A stretch of DNA of 64,000 bases from Caballeronia sp. SBC1 (GCF_011493005.1 NZ_CP049156.1:806001-870000); one strand, 5' to 3'. Shown: positions 21,485-31,068, counted from the first letter of the stretch. Notes: a model not told the origin generated them from the sequence alone. Numbers and translations: made by a program.

Positions 21485-22063
21485 TTAAACGACGCCATCC
21501 CATGGTGCGCGCGGCGGCAATTCGATCGATGCGCCTGGCACCAGTCCGAGATTGAATATATCCAGCGCGCCAATACCCACGCGCACCAGCCGCAGTGTTG
21601 GATATCCGACAGCAGCGGTCATTCGACGCACCTGTCGATTACGTCCCTCGCTGATCGACAGTTCGATCCAGGTAGTCGGAATGGCGGCGCGGTATCGGAT
21701 AGGCGGGTTACGTGGCCAAAGTTGGTCCACGCACTCCACGGGTTCAACCCGCTTCACACCGCACGGCCGCGTCACGAAATCCCCCAGGTTCACACCCGCG
21801 GCCAGACGCTTGAGCGCGTTTGCGTCGGGTGCACCGTCCACCTGTGCCCAATACCGTTTGACCAGCTTGTGACGGGGCTCGGCAATACGCGCCTGAAGCG
21901 CGCCGTCGTCGGTGAGCAGCAGCAGGCCTTCGCTGTCGGTATCGAGGCGACCGGCCGGATAAACGCCCGGTGTGTTCACCCACACGCCTAACGAAGGGTG
22001 CTTCTCGTGCGGCGAAAATTGACAGATCGTGCCGAAGGGTTTGTTAAGAGCAAGCAGCGGCAT
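21485..22063 (-). CDS. rluE: 23S rRNA pseudouridine synthase E
   Basis: About 192-residue RsuA/RluB/E/F-family pseudouridine synthase without the N-terminal S4 domain, as in RluE, which modifies U2457 of 23S rRNA. The catalytic Asp is in GRLDTDSEGLLLLT. The motif ELSISEGRNRQVRRM, near residue 140, is also diagnostic. ATG at 22063 gives LLALNKPFGT at the usual distance. A TTG at 22090 in the same frame would add nine residues; neither has a good ribosome-binding site. It is divergent from icd. Confidence 0.88.
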   Translation of the reverse strand: MPLLALNKPFGTICQFSPHEKHPSLGVWVNTPGVYPAGRLDTDSEGLLLLTDDGALQARIAEPRHKLVKRYWAQVDGAPDANALKRLAAGVNLGDFVTRPCGVKRVEPVECVDQLWPRNPPIRYRAAIPTTWIELSISEGRNRQVRRMTAAVGYPTLRLVRVGIGALDIFNLGLVPGASIELPPRAPWDGVV

Positions 22064-22496
22064 GGCAGGGGAATCGATGAGGAGAGGCAATAAAGAAACG
22101 AGCCGGCGCTCAAGCGCAGCGCGGGAGCCCGGCTATGGCGGATGGCGCGATATTAATGCATAATCCGAAACACTCAGTCCCAAGTCTTATATAAGACATA
22201 AGACATGAATCGAGCAACAATCAATCGCAGCCATTAACGCGAGAATCGCCATGACAGCATCAACGGATGGTCTACGGACCGCGCTTGCATGCACCGTTTT
22301 GTTGCAATGCGGCGAAAGGGGTGCCGGGCGAGCCCTCTGCACGGTGGGCTAGAATAGGCTCTGATTGCCTCGGGCGCCGCGCCGGCATTGGCGCTGGTCG
22401 TTCGGCCACCGTTCGCTCATCCGTTTTTTCGCTGAATTTCCGAACGCATTCTGCGCATTTCTGTAGTTAGCTAGCCAGCCATCTTTGGAGTCGACC
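22064..22496. other. divergent rluE / icd intergenic region
   Basis: A 433-base region with the rluE promoter leftward and the icd leader rightward. It carries the palindrome described separately at 22184-22204. A 33-codon frame at 22251-22352 was judged unsupported. The icd Shine-Dalgarno TTGGAG is at 22485-22490. Confidence 0.6.
22184..22204. promoter_or_regulatory. perfect 14-base palindrome plus repeated half-site upstream of icd
   Basis: GTCTTATATAAGAC (22184-22197) is a perfect inverted repeat, followed at once by a second ATAAGAC half-site (22198-22204). The arrangement of a dimer site plus an additional half-site 7 bases on is typical of a transcription-factor operator. It lies about 290 bases before the icd start and about 120 bases before rluE. 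The factor is unknown to me. Confidence 0.6.
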
Positions 22497-23750
22497 ATGC
22501 CGTATCAGCACATCAAGGTTCCGACGGGCGGTGACAAGATCACCGTTAATGCGGATTACTCGCTCAACGTTTCCGACCAGCCGATCATCCCTTTTATTGA
22601 AGGTGATGGTACGGGTGTGGACATCACGCCGGTGATGATCAAGGTCGTGGACGCAGCGGTGGAAAAAGCCTACGCAGGTAAGAAGAAAATCCACTGGATG
22701 GAAATCTTCGCGGGCGAGAAGGCCACCAAGGTCTACGGTCCGGACGTGTGGCTGCCGGATGAAACGCTGGACGTGCTGAAGGAATATGTCGTCTCTATCA
22801 AAGGGCCGCTTACCACGCCAGTCGGCGGCGGCATCCGTTCGCTGAACGTCGCGCTGCGCCAGCAACTCGACCTGTACGTCTGCCTGCGCCCGGTGCAGTA
22901 TTTCAAGGGCGTGCCGTCTCCTGTGCGCGAGCCGGAAAAGGTCAACATGGTCATCTTCCGTGAGAACTCGGAAGACATCTACGCCGGCATTGAATGGGCG
23001 GCCGAGTCGGAAGAGGCGAAGAAGGTCATCAAGTTCCTGCGCGAAGAAATGGGCGTGACGAAGATTCGCTTCCCGGACACGTCGGGTATTGGTGTCAAGC
23101 CGGTGTCGCGTGAAGGCACGGAGCGCCTGGTTCGCAAGGCGATCCAGTACGCAATTGACCACAATCGCAACACCGTTACGCTCGTGCACAAGGGCAACAT
23201 CATGAAATACACGGAAGGCGCGTTCCGTGATTTCGGCTATGCGCTGGCGCAGAAGGAGTTCGGTGCGGAACTCATCGACGGCGGCCCGTGGATGAAGATC
23301 AAGAGCCCGAAGGGCGGCGACATTGTGCTAAAGGACGTTATCGCAGACGCGTTCCTCCAGCAGATCCTGCTGCGCCCGGCTGAGTACGACGTGATCGCCA
23401 CGCTGAACCTGAACGGCGATTATGTGTCGGACGCGCTGGCGGCTCAGGTTGGCGGTATTGGCATTGCTCCGGGCGCGAACATGTCGGATTCCGTGGCCAT
23501 GTTCGAAGCCACGCACGGCACTGCGCCGAAATACGCGGGCAAGGACTACGTGAATCCGGGTTCGGAAATCCTGTCGGCGGAAATGATGCTGCGCCACCTC
23601 GGCTGGACCGAAGCGGCTGATGTCATCATCAAGGCGATGGAAGCGTCGATTCTGAAAAAGCGTGTGACGTATGACTTCGCGCGTTTGATGGAAGGCGCGA
23701 CGCAGGTTTCATGCTCGGGGTTTGGGCAGGTGCTGATCGAAAACATGTAA
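22497..23750 (+). CDS. icd: NADP-dependent isocitrate dehydrogenase
   Basis: 417-residue homodimeric isocitrate dehydrogenase, the TCA-cycle step that gives 2-oxoglutarate, CO2 and NADPH. The substrate loop [13 protein letters not shown] contains Ser115, equivalent to the Ser113 phosphorylated by AceK in E. coli. [12 protein letters not shown] and the metal-binding [18 protein letters not shown] stretch are present. The ATG at 22497 is preferred over an upstream TTG because of TTGGAG at 22485-22490. A rho-independent terminator follows. Monocistronic. Confidence 0.97.
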   Translation: MPYQHIKVPTGGDKITVNADYSLNVSDQPIIPFIEGDGTGVDITPVMIKVVDAAVEKAYAGKKKIHWMEIFAGEKATKVYGPDVWLPDETLDVLKEYVVSIKGPLTTPVGGGIRSLNVALRQQLDLYVCLRPVQYFKGVPSPVREPEKVNMVIFRENSEDIYAGIEWAAESEEAKKVIKFLREEMGVTKIRFPDTSGIGVKPVSREGTERLVRKAIQYAIDHNRNTVTLVHKGNIMKYTEGAFRDFGYALAQKEFGAELIDGGPWMKIKSPKGGDIVLKDVIADAFLQQILLRPAEYDVIATLNLNGDYVSDALAAQVGGIGIAPGANMSDSVAMFEATHGTAPKYAGKDYVNPGSEILSAEMMLRHLGWTEAADVIIKAMEASILKKRVTYDFARLMEGATQVSCSGFGQVLIENM

Positions 23751-23768
23751 GTTCGCCAAGTTTCAACG

Positions 23769-23806
23769 AAAGCCCCGGTGCGAGTGATCTCGGCCGGGGC
23801 TTTTTT
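23769..23806 (+). terminator. rho-independent terminator of icd
   Basis: Stem AAAGCCCCGG / CCGGGGCTTT with a short loop and a run of six T, 19 bases after the icd stop codon. Confidence 0.9.
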
Positions 23807-23952
23807 CATGGGCAGTGCGAACGTGATCGGGCCACTCCGCACAGCTCTGTCAAAACTTGTCGCGAGCGACCGTTTCAGTGCAGCGGAGTGATACTCTCGA
23901 TTCGCTAGACAACATATGTGTTTTTATACAGTTCATCTCGTTGGACACGCTT

Positions 23953-24477
23953 ATGCCCCACCAAAATTCGCGACCGAATGCGCTGTTCGCCCGCTGGCTC
24001 GGGAAAGAAACGCGCGGTTTGCTTGGCGGCCTCGCTGGCGGTGTGATTGGGGGCGTAGTGGCATTCACATTGATCAACCGCTTTAGTTCAACAAGCCTGG
24101 TGAGCGGCGTCGACGCAATTTCAATTGCGAACACATACATCGTCTATTCCACACTCATGATCGCGGCGGTTGCCGTTTTCCTTACCATGGCGGGTTTGAT
24201 TTTCACGCAGCACTTCGCCATGGAGAAAGAGCGCCACGTCGCGGATGCCTTTGCGGCGTTGGTGGGCGAAATGGCTCGTACTAACGGGTGCGCTGTCGAG
24301 GTCGTGAAAGAAGTTATGAAGAACGCCGAGGTGATCCAGCATTTCGACGATCAGGTAAGGGAGAAGCTTAGAGAAGTCATGCGCGAACAACTGGACAACG
24401 CAACCCAGCGTAAGGCGCGGGCACGCAGCGAGCATGATGCACTGTCCCGTATTGCCAGTGATTTGGAAAGTGCCTAG
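23953..24477 (+). CDS. two-transmembrane-segment protein with cytosolic helical tail, unknown function
   Basis: 174 residues from ATG 23953; the frame is open further upstream to a TTG at 23857 and has a TTG at 23941. Two hydrophobic segments are at about residues 22-44 (Gly-rich: GLLGGLAGGVIGGVVAF) and 62-86. They are followed by a charged, helical, probably coiled-coil C-terminus (about 115-172). Both termini are predicted on the cytosolic side. It is followed after 19 bases by an ImmA/IrrE-type protease gene, with which it probably forms an operon. Both genes use fewer GC-ending codons than their neighbours, by eye, which hints at acquisition. I do not recognise a family. Confidence 0.65.
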   Translation: MPHQNSRPNALFARWLGKETRGLLGGLAGGVIGGVVAFTLINRFSSTSLVSGVDAISIANTYIVYSTLMIAAVAVFLTMAGLIFTQHFAMEKERHVADAFAALVGEMARTNGCAVEVVKEVMKNAEVIQHFDDQVREKLREVMREQLDNATQRKARARSEHDALSRIASDLESA

Positions 24478-24496
24478 ACCGTTCAGGAGGGAGAAT

Positions 24497-25087
24497 ATGG
24501 CAACCGTTTCCGCAGTACCAGTCTTGCGGACCACTGCAGCGTTGGCGGAATTCTTATTGGCCGAGCGTCATTACGACTTGGTTGAGTTCGCTCCACCCAT
24601 CGACGTTGACGAAATCGCGAGGCTGCTCCAGATCGAGGTGACCGAGCATGCGGATCCAGGCGCTGCCAATACGATCGGCAAGATAACGCTGAGTCAAGAA
24701 GGGCCGGCAAGGATCTGGATCAATCCGGCGGAAAATGCCTATGGTCCGAGGCGTCGCTTCACCCTGGCTCATGAAATAGCGCACTTTTGCATGCACCGAT
24801 CCACTGATCGCCACGAATTTATCGACGACAAAAGCACTATGAATCGCAGCGAATCCTATTGGAACAGTTACGAATCCGAGGCAAACCGGTTCGCTGCCGA
24901 ACTGTTGATGCCGCAACAGCTGATTGAATCGCTGGGACGGCGAGTAATCGATGCATACAAGGCGGAGAACAACACCGAAAAAATGCCGCTGACGCGTTTT
25001 ATCGATGTGATGGCGGCCAAATTTCGGGTTTCCCATCCAGCCATGGAGTTCCGATTGAGGAATGTCGGAATCGGCAAACACAAATAG
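24497..25087 (+). CDS. ImmA/IrrE-family metallo-endopeptidase
   Basis: 196-residue zinc protease of the ImmA/IrrE family (COG2856). HEIAH at residues 92-96 within FTLAHEIAHF supplies two zinc ligands and the catalytic Glu. The downstream ESEANRFAAELLMP (about 127-139) is the family hallmark with the third ligand. ATG 24497 was chosen over an earlier in-frame start because AGGAGGGAG precedes it. Family members cleave a repressor or activator, for example ImmR in ICEBs1 or DdrO in Deinococcus. No HTH protein sits beside it here; the partner is a two-TM protein. A hairpin terminator follows. Confidence 0.9.
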   Translation: MATVSAVPVLRTTAALAEFLLAERHYDLVEFAPPIDVDEIARLLQIEVTEHADPGAANTIGKITLSQEGPARIWINPAENAYGPRRRFTLAHEIAHFCMHRSTDRHEFIDDKSTMNRSESYWNSYESEANRFAAELLMPQQLIESLGRRVIDAYKAENNTEKMPLTRFIDVMAAKFRVSHPAMEFRLRNVGIGKHK

Positions 25088-25098
25088 GTTAGGTAGCG

Positions 25099-25122
25099 AG
25101 CCGGGGCGCGTCCCGGCTTTTC
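25099..25122 (+). terminator. hairpin terminator of the two-TM / ImmA operon
   Basis: AGCCGGG / CCCGGCT stem with a six-base loop and a short T-run, 11 bases past the protease stop codon. Confidence 0.7.
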
Positions 25123-25140
25123 GTTCAGAATGCAAAAATA

Positions 25141-25167
25141 AAAAAACCCGGCGCAATGCCGGGTTTC
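25141..25167 (-). terminator. terminator of the cold-shock gene
   Basis: Minus-strand stem AAACCCGGC / GCCGGGTTT with a five-base loop, followed by a T-rich run, about 25 bases after the csp stop. Confidence 0.85.
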
Positions 25168-25190
25168 GAGGACAGCGCGCTATCGAACGG

Positions 25191-25400
25191 TCAGGCGGCA
25201 GATTCCTGGATGTTCGATGCCTGTTTGCCCTTAGGTCCCTGGACGATCTCAAAGCTGACCTTCTGGCCTTCCTTAAGTGTCTTGAAACCGTTCATCTGTA
25301 TCGCCGAGAAATGAGCAAACAGATCCTCGCCGCCTTCATCGGGCGTGATGAATCCGTAGCCTTTCGCGTCGTTGAACCATTTGACCGTACCAGTTGACAT
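25191..25400 (-). CDS. cspA: cold-shock protein (CspA family)
   Basis: 69-residue single-domain OB-fold RNA/DNA-binding protein. RNP1 is KGYGFIT and RNP2 is DLFAHFS; both are intact. Acts as an RNA chaperone. ATG at 25400 is preceded by GGGGAAG; a GTG just before it (25403) is in frame but less likely. A promoter-like sequence at 25525-25564 would give a 5' leader of more than 100 bases, as is usual for cold-regulated csp genes. Its terminator is convergent with that of the neighbouring operon. Confidence 0.95.
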   Translation of the reverse strand: MSTGTVKWFNDAKGYGFITPDEGGEDLFAHFSAIQMNGFKTLKEGQKVSFEIVQGPKGKQASNIQESAA

Positions 25401-26041
25401 CACTTCCCCTCACTCTCGTCGCTACCACGAGCACGCTCGAAAAGCTTGGCAACCCACAACGTGGACCGCCCCCTCCTCACAAGCTCACCGCGGCCTTTCT
25501 TCACCTGAAACGTTTCGGAAAAAAGTGCCAATTTGATTGTTTAATCTCTTAAATGAAGTGTCAAGAAAATTTTGAGATGGTCGTAAAGACGTTGTAAAGA
25601 CCTCATTTCAAGGGTTTTTCCCGCTTTGCGCGTATCCCGCCGCACAAGCACGCCATCTTGAAAAGTCGCATAATCGACGCACATGAGCAGTACAGGCAGC
25701 AGGCGGCTATTACCAGCAGCCGCGGCGGGTTGCAGGAGCGGGTTTGGAGGAGCATTTAGCACGAGCGATTCGAACAACTGGTTCGCTCAGTCAGTCGCAG
25801 CGGGGAATGTTGCCAATGCGGTGCCCAAGACAGGTCGCGCCCGAGTGGACAATTCGTTTTTTTGAGAGCTGTGCGATACTGGATTCAACGATGTTTCAAG
25901 AGGGCTGGCCTGTGTTACGAAGGCTGGCGGAATTCAGCAAAGCGACAGGTTGCGCGAAGTGTGCGGCGACACCGTTCGGTTCTCACGGCGAACGGAGTTT
26001 TGGCGAGTGGCGAGCCTGTCCGAGTTGTTTAGAATGGGTGT
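25401..26041. other. divergent cspA / clpS intergenic region
   Basis: 641 bases with no supported gene. The left half holds the csp leader and promoter (T/A-rich around 25520-25570); the right half must hold the clpS promoter. A frame with two CxxC pairs (25891-26139) overlaps clpS and was rejected. Confidence 0.5.
25525..25564 (-). promoter_or_regulatory. candidate cspA promoter
   Basis: TTGACA at 25564-25559 on the minus strand, then 17 bases and AACAAT as a weak -10. Transcription would start about 125 bases before the csp ATG. Seen by eye; not confirmed. Confidence 0.4.
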
Positions 26042-26356
26042 ATGGCGATCAATCCCAACAAGCAGGATGGCACCGTACTGGAGCGGCAGGAACAAAAGCT
26101 GAAACAGCCGTCCATGTACAAGGTGGTGCTGCTGAATGACGACTTCACGCCGATGGAATTCGTCGTGTTCGTCGTGCAGGAACATTTCAATAAAGATCGT
26201 GAGACTGCGACGCAAATCATGCTGAAGGTTCATCGCGAAGGCAGGGGAGTTTGTGGGGTCTATACGCGGGACATCGCGTCGACCAAAGTTGAGCAAGTCG
26301 TTAGCCACGCGAGGCAAGCGGGTCATCCGCTGCAGTGTGTGATGGAGGAAGCATGA
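26042..26356 (+). CDS. clpS: ATP-dependent Clp protease adaptor ClpS
   Basis: 104-residue ClpS, which delivers N-degron substrates to ClpA. Conserved core [18 protein letters not shown], with the Asn-Asp-Asp binding pocket, and [17 protein letters not shown] are visible. Its stop codon overlaps the clpA ATG (ATGA), the usual coupled clpS-clpA arrangement. Confidence 0.96.
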   Translation: MAINPNKQDGTVLERQEQKLKQPSMYKVVLLNDDFTPMEFVVFVVQEHFNKDRETATQIMLKVHREGRGVCGVYTRDIASTKVEQVVSHARQAGHPLQCVMEEA

Positions 26357-28653
26357 TTGCCCAGGAACTGGAAGTCAGTCTGCACATGGCGTTTATGGAA
26401 GCACGTCAGGCGCGGCACGAGTTCATTACGGTCGAGCATCTTTTACTGGCCTTGTTGGACAACCCGACCGCGGCTGAAGTGTTGCGCGCATGCGCAGCAA
26501 ATATTGAAGATTTGCGTCAAAACCTGCGCAATTTCATTCACGACAACACCCCGACCGTGCCCGGTACGGACGATGTCGATACCCAGCCGACGCTTGGTTT
26601 TCAGCGCGTGATTCAGCGCGCGATCATGCATGTGCAATCAACATCGAACGGGAAAAAGGAAGTGACCGGCGCGAACGTGCTTGTCGCTATCTTCGGTGAA
26701 AAGGATTCACATGCCGTCTACTACCTGCAACAGCAGGGAGTGACGCGCCTCGACGTCGTCAATTTCATCTCGCATGGCATTGCGAAGACGAATACGGGCG
26801 ATGCCGCGAAGGCCAGCAGCGACGCGAATCCCGAAGCGGAAGACGCGGCTGCGCAAAAGGAAACGCCGCTTGCACAGTTCACGCAGAACCTGAACCAGCT
26901 CGCGAAAGACGGCAAGATCGATCCGCTGATTGGCCGTGAACTGGAAGTCGAGCGTGTGGTGCAGGTGCTGTGCCGTCGCAGAAAGAACAATCCGCTGCTG
27001 GTTGGTGAGGCTGGCGTGGGCAAGACTGCCATCGCTGAAGGGCTCGCCTGGCGCATCACGCGCGGCGAAGTGCCAGACATTCTTGCGGACGCCCAGGTGT
27101 ATTCGCTCGATATGGGCGCATTGCTGGCCGGTACTAAATACCGTGGCGATTTCGAGCAACGTCTCAAGACGGTGCTGAAAGAGTTGAAGGAACGCCCGCA
27201 TGCGGTGCTGTTCATCGACGAGATTCACACGCTGATTGGTGCGGGCGCGGCTTCGGGCGGTACGCTGGATGCATCGAATCTGCTGAAGCCGGCTTTGTCG
27301 TCGGGTCAGTTGAAGTGTATCGGCGCGACCACGTTCACCGAATATCGCGGGATCTTCGAAAAAGACGCTGCGTTGTCGCGTCGTTTCCAGAAGGTCGACG
27401 TTGCCGAGCCAACCGTCGAGCAGACCATCGCCATCCTGCGCGGTCTCAAGTCGCGTTTCGAAGAACATCACGGCGTGAAATATTCGTCGGGTGCGCTGTC
27501 CGCGGCGGCTGAATTGTCGGCACGCTTTATCACGGACCGTCATCTGCCGGACAAGGCTATTGATGTGATCGACGAAGCGGGCGCTGCACAACGCATCCTG
27601 CCGAAGTCGAAGCAGAAGAAGACTATCGGCAAGAACGAGATTGAAGAGATCATCTCGAAGATTGCGCGTGTCCCGCCGCAAAGCGTGTCGCAGGACGATC
27701 GCAGCAAGTTGCAGACGCTGGATCGCGACTTGAAGAGCGTGGTGTTCGGCCAGGATCAGGCAATCGATGCGCTTGCTGCCTCCATCAAGATGGCGCGGGC
27801 GGGTCTCGGCAAGCTGGACAAGCCGATCGGCGCGTTCCTCTTTTCGGGCCCGACTGGCGTGGGCAAGACGGAAGTGGCGAAGCAACTGGCGTTCACGCTG
27901 GGTATTGAATTGCTGCGCTTCGACATGTCCGAGTACATGGAGCGTCATGCGGTCAGCCGGCTGATTGGCGCGCCGCCGGGTTATGTCGGTTTCGATCAAG
28001 GCGGTTTGCTGACCGAAGCCGTCACGAAGAAGCCGCATTGCGTGCTGTTGCTCGATGAAATCGAAAAGGCGCATCCGGACATCTACAACGTGCTGCTGCA
28101 GGTCATGGACCACGGCACGCTGACCGACAACAATGGTCGCAAGGCGGATTTCCGCAACGTCATCATCATCATGACGACGAACGCGGGTGCCGAAGCGATG
28201 CAGAAGTCGGTGATCGGATTCACGAATCGTCGGGAAACCGGCGACGAAATGGCCGATATCAAGCGGATGTTCACGCCTGAGTTCCGCAATCGTCTGGACC
28301 AGATCATCAGCTTCCGCTCGCTGGATGAAGAAATCATCATGCGTGTGGTCGACAAGTTCCTCATGCAACTGGAAGATCAGTTGCATGAGAAGAAGGTCGA
28401 CGCGGTATTTACCGACGGCTTGCGCGCGCATCTGGCGAAGCACGGTTTTGACCCGCTGATGGGCGCACGTCCTATGCAGCGCTTGATTCAGGACACGATT
28501 CGTCGTGCGCTGGCGGACGAGCTGCTGTTCGGCAAGCTGATGTCGGGTGGGCGTGTCACGGTGGACGTGGACGAGAACGACAAGGTCGCGCTCACGTTCG
28601 ACGAAAGCCCGGTGCCACGCAATCCGAATCCGGAAGCGGTCGAGGTTGAATGA
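26353..28653 (+). CDS. clpA: ATP-dependent Clp protease ATP-binding subunit ClpA
   Basis: 766-residue AAA+ unfoldase partner of ClpP. It has a Clp-N domain (1-140) and an acidic linker with Ala/Glu repeats. The first AAA module has Walker [14 protein letters not shown] and Walker [15 protein letters not shown]. The second has [13 protein letters not shown] and [14 protein letters not shown]. The IGF tripeptide ([11 protein letters not shown]) that docks on ClpP is present, so it is ClpA rather than ClpB. The start was set at the ATG overlapping the clpS stop. A strong terminator follows. Confidence 0.97.
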   Translation: MIAQELEVSLHMAFMEARQARHEFITVEHLLLALLDNPTAAEVLRACAANIEDLRQNLRNFIHDNTPTVPGTDDVDTQPTLGFQRVIQRAIMHVQSTSNGKKEVTGANVLVAIFGEKDSHAVYYLQQQGVTRLDVVNFISHGIAKTNTGDAAKASSDANPEAEDAAAQKETPLAQFTQNLNQLAKDGKIDPLIGRELEVERVVQVLCRRRKNNPLLVGEAGVGKTAIAEGLAWRITRGEVPDILADAQVYSLDMGALLAGTKYRGDFEQRLKTVLKELKERPHAVLFIDEIHTLIGAGAASGGTLDASNLLKPALSSGQLKCIGATTFTEYRGIFEKDAALSRRFQKVDVAEPTVEQTIAILRGLKSRFEEHHGVKYSSGALSAAAELSARFITDRHLPDKAIDVIDEAGAAQRILPKSKQKKTIGKNEIEEIISKIARVPPQSVSQDDRSKLQTLDRDLKSVVFGQDQAIDALAASIKMARAGLGKLDKPIGAFLFSGPTGVGKTEVAKQLAFTLGIELLRFDMSEYMERHAVSRLIGAPPGYVGFDQGGLLTEAVTKKPHCVLLLDEIEKAHPDIYNVLLQVMDHGTLTDNNGRKADFRNVIIIMTTNAGAEAMQKSVIGFTNRRETGDEMADIKRMFTPEFRNRLDQIISFRSLDEEIIMRVVDKFLMQLEDQLHEKKVDAVFTDGLRAHLAKHGFDPLMGARPMQRLIQDTIRRALADELLFGKLMSGGRVTVDVDENDKVALTFDESPVPRNPNPEAVEVE

Positions 28654-28711
28654 GTGATTAGCAGGCGATGACTGAAGTCAGGTGACACGTGCGTGAGGTG
28701 TGTCATCATCG

Positions 28712-28754
28712 GCGAGGCGGCGCGGGGAAGTTTCCCGCGCCGCCTCGCTTTTTT
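28712..28754 (+). terminator. rho-independent terminator of clpSA
   Basis: 15-base GC-rich stem (GCGAGGCGGCGCGGG / CCCGCGCCGCCTCGC) with a 7-base loop and six T, 60 bases after clpA. Confidence 0.9.
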
Positions 28755-28795
28755 GCGTCCGCGTTCGTTGCGGATATTGACTTCAAGAGGTTGAT

Positions 28796-30166
28796 TTGAG
28801 CTTTAAACGGGGATCGTTCGAGACCATCGTCGAACGGGAGAAGGGGCTGCACCGGAGTTTGACTGCCGGACAGATGTCGATGATCGCTATCGGCGGGGCG
28901 ATTGGAACGGGACTTTTTTTAGGCAGTGGCTTCGCGATCAGCTTTGCCGGGCCGAGCGTGCTGGTGAGCTACGCGATCGGCGCCCTGGTTGCGTTGTTGC
29001 TCATGGGCGCGCTGGCCGAGATGACCGTTGCACATCCCACCTCCGGATCGTTTGGCGCGTACGCTGAGTTCTATATCGGACCGCTCGCGGGATATCTCGT
29101 CCGCTACGCGTACTGGTCAGCCGTCGTATTTGCGGTCGGCACAGAGGTCAGTGCGGTCGCCGTTTTCATGAAGTACTGGTTCGCGAACGTGCCGGGCTGG
29201 TATTGGATCGTTGGTTTTTCCGCCGCGCTGATTGGCGTGAACGCCGCGAGCGTCAAGGTGTACGGCGTGATCGAATACGCGTTTTCGATGCTGAAAATCG
29301 TGGCGATCGTCGCGTTTATCTTGCTCGGAGCGGTTTTCGTGTACGGCGCGCCCGCGTCGTCCGGCGTCGGGCTGAATAACTTCACGGCGCACGGCGGGTT
29401 CTTTCCGCACGGCGTGAAGGGCATGTGGTTCGCGGTCATCGTTTCCATTTTCAGCTATCTGAACATTGAGACGATTGCGGTCGCGGCCGGCGAGGCGCGC
29501 GATCCGCAACGCGCTGTGGCCCGGGCTTTCCGCTCGACGGTGTTCCGGCTGGTGCTCTTCTATCTACTGACGTTGGCGCTGATGCTCGCAATCGTCCCGT
29601 GGACGCAGGCCAGCACCGACGAGAGTCCGTTCGTCAAAGTGATGGCCGCGACGCACGTGCCGTTCGCAGCTGGCGTGATCAACTTCGTGGTGCTCGTTGC
29701 GGCGCTTTCCGCGATGAACAGCCAGCTCTACATCACCACGCGCATGATGTTCAGCCTGTCGCGGGCCGGTTACGCGCCGGCGCGCTTCGGGCGGTTGAGC
29801 GCGAACGGCGTGCCCACCGCCGCGCTGTCTTTATCGACGAGCGGCATTGCACTGGCCACCATCCTCACCGCGTTCTGGCCGGCGATGGCGTTCGGCTTGA
29901 TGATGTCGCTGGCAATCTTCGGCGCGATGTTCGCGTGGCTGATGATCTTCGTGACGCACCTCTTTTTCCGCGCCCGGTACGACGGGCCGACACCGTCTTT
30001 CCGGATGGTGCTGCACCCGTTCGGCAGTTTGTTGGGCGCCGGTTTGATGGCGGCGATCATGATCACGACCGCCTTTACGAACGAATTCCGCATGACGCTC
30101 GTCTACGGCCTCGCATTCATGGTCGTTCTCGTCGCCTCCTACCTGCTCTGGTACAGGAAGCGGTAG
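28796..30166 (+). CDS. amino-acid permease (APC superfamily)
   Basis: 456-residue APC-family amino-acid:H+ symporter with about 12 membrane segments. The conserved first helix GGAIGTGLFLGSGFAISFAGPS and the loop after helix 8 (GEARDPQRAVARA) are of the AAT group (AnsP/GabP/ProY-like). The start is TTG at 28796 with AAGAGG six bases upstream; no ATG exists nearby that keeps the MSFKRGSFETIVEREKGLHR leader. It stands between the clpSA terminator and the DeoR gene. The substrate is not identifiable from sequence. Confidence 0.85.
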   Translation: MSFKRGSFETIVEREKGLHRSLTAGQMSMIAIGGAIGTGLFLGSGFAISFAGPSVLVSYAIGALVALLLMGALAEMTVAHPTSGSFGAYAEFYIGPLAGYLVRYAYWSAVVFAVGTEVSAVAVFMKYWFANVPGWYWIVGFSAALIGVNAASVKVYGVIEYAFSMLKIVAIVAFILLGAVFVYGAPASSGVGLNNFTAHGGFFPHGVKGMWFAVIVSIFSYLNIETIAVAAGEARDPQRAVARAFRSTVFRLVLFYLLTLALMLAIVPWTQASTDESPFVKVMAATHVPFAAGVINFVVLVAALSAMNSQLYITTRMMFSLSRAGYAPARFGRLSANGVPTAALSLSTSGIALATILTAFWPAMAFGLMMSLAIFGAMFAWLMIFVTHLFFRARYDGPTPSFRMVLHPFGSLLGAGLMAAIMITTAFTNEFRMTLVYGLAFMVVLVASYLLWYRKR

Positions 30167-30206
30167 AAGGAGCGGGTAAACACTGACTAGAAACTCCTTT
30201 GCGTGT

Positions 30207-30242
30207 CTTTCGTTTCGAAACTAGAATCTTTCGAAACGAAAG
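30207..30242. promoter_or_regulatory. DeoR/AgaR-type operator in front of the sugar operon
   Basis: CTTTCGTTTCGAAA (30207-30220) and its exact inverted repeat TTTCGAAACGAAAG (30229-30242) are separated by eight bases. The CTTTCGTTTC half-site is the well-known binding element of AgaR/DeoR sugar regulators. It lies about 20 bases before the proposed start of the regulator gene, which fits autoregulation and control of the downstream transport genes. Confidence 0.85.
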
Positions 30243-30261
30243 TGCAAAGGTGGTGCAGCCT

Positions 30262-31068
30262 GTGTTGGCCAACAAGAATTCGCTTCATCGGCGTCTGCGT
30301 ATCGTCGAACTTGTCCGCAAGCGCGGGGAAGTATCGGTGGACGAACTTGCTACGGCGTTCGACGTCTCCAGCGTCACGATTCGTTCGGACCTGAATTATC
30401 TGGAGCAGCAGCGGTACCTGATCCGGGCGTTTGGCAAGGCACGCTACGTTGCGCAACGGCCCGGCGAGAATTTGCTGGCGGCGGTGCCTCCCAGCGCGAC
30501 GCGCCAGGCTGCGGATATGGCGATTGCGCGAATGGCCGCGGATTTCATCGATGACCATGCGTCGGCATTTATTGGTGCAGGGCTGATCACGCATAAGTTG
30601 CTGCCGCTGCTCGCCGATCGCGCCAATCTGGCGCTGACGCTCAACGACATCGCCATGGTGCCGACCGTTCAGCGTTTCATGCGCTGCGAGTTGCGTCTCA
30701 CGGGCGGTTCGCTGGACGACGATTCCACCGTGCTGCTCGGGCCGGACGCAGAGCGCTCGCTGTTTGCGCTGTCGCTGGATCTGGCGGTGCTGGAGGCGAG
30801 CGGTATTGATCGCGAGGGCAATTTGCTGTGCGCCGATCCGCGGTTGGCAGGTGTGTACAAAGCCGCTTTGAAGAACGCGAAGCGCTGCGTAGTGGTGGCT
30901 TACCAACCCGCGCTGCAAGGTGAGGGCGAGCCCTTCTGCCACTTGAGTCGCCTGGGTGGACTCGTGCTCGATGACGCCATCGACCCGCCAACACTCGACC
31001 TGATTCTCAAAGCCGGACTGGATGTGCATCGGCGGGAAGAAGGAATTCTTGAATTTCATAGTCAGTAA
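30262..31068 (+). CDS. DeoR-family transcriptional regulator of the sugar operon
   Basis: About 268-residue DeoR/GlpR-type repressor. HTH near residues 15-45 (GEVSVDELATAFDVSSVTIRSDL), then the DeoR C-terminal sugar-phosphate-sensing domain (residues 75-235; GAGLITHKLL, LTGGSLDDDS). GTG at 30262 is 11 bases after AAAGG; the frame is open further upstream but would run through the operator at 30207-30242, so the shorter start is preferred. The neighbours are an ABC sugar importer, a kinase and an isomerase-like protein, so a phosphorylated sugar is the probable inducer. Confidence 0.88.
   Translation: MLANKNSLHRRLRIVELVRKRGEVSVDELATAFDVSSVTIRSDLNYLEQQRYLIRAFGKARYVAQRPGENLLAAVPPSATRQAADMAIARMAADFIDDHASAFIGAGLITHKLLPLLADRANLALTLNDIAMVPTVQRFMRCELRLTGGSLDDDSTVLLGPDAERSLFALSLDLAVLEASGIDREGNLLCADPRLAGVYKAALKNAKRCVVVAYQPALQGEGEPFCHLSRLGGLVLDDAIDPPTLDLILKAGLDVHRREEGILEFHSQ

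Noticed and set aside
22251..22352. 33-codon frame between rluE and icd
   Set aside because: No convincing ribosome-binding site and no signal or motif; likely leader sequence.
25891..26139. Short frame with two CxxC pairs (a possible zinc ribbon) overlapping the clpS start
   Set aside because: No ribosome-binding site, and it runs about 100 bases into clpS in another frame; the Cys pairs are probably chance.
26707..28443. 578-codon reading frame opposite clpA
   Set aside because: Mirror frame of a highly conserved gene with GC-rich third positions; Arg/His/Leu-rich protein with no recognisable motif.
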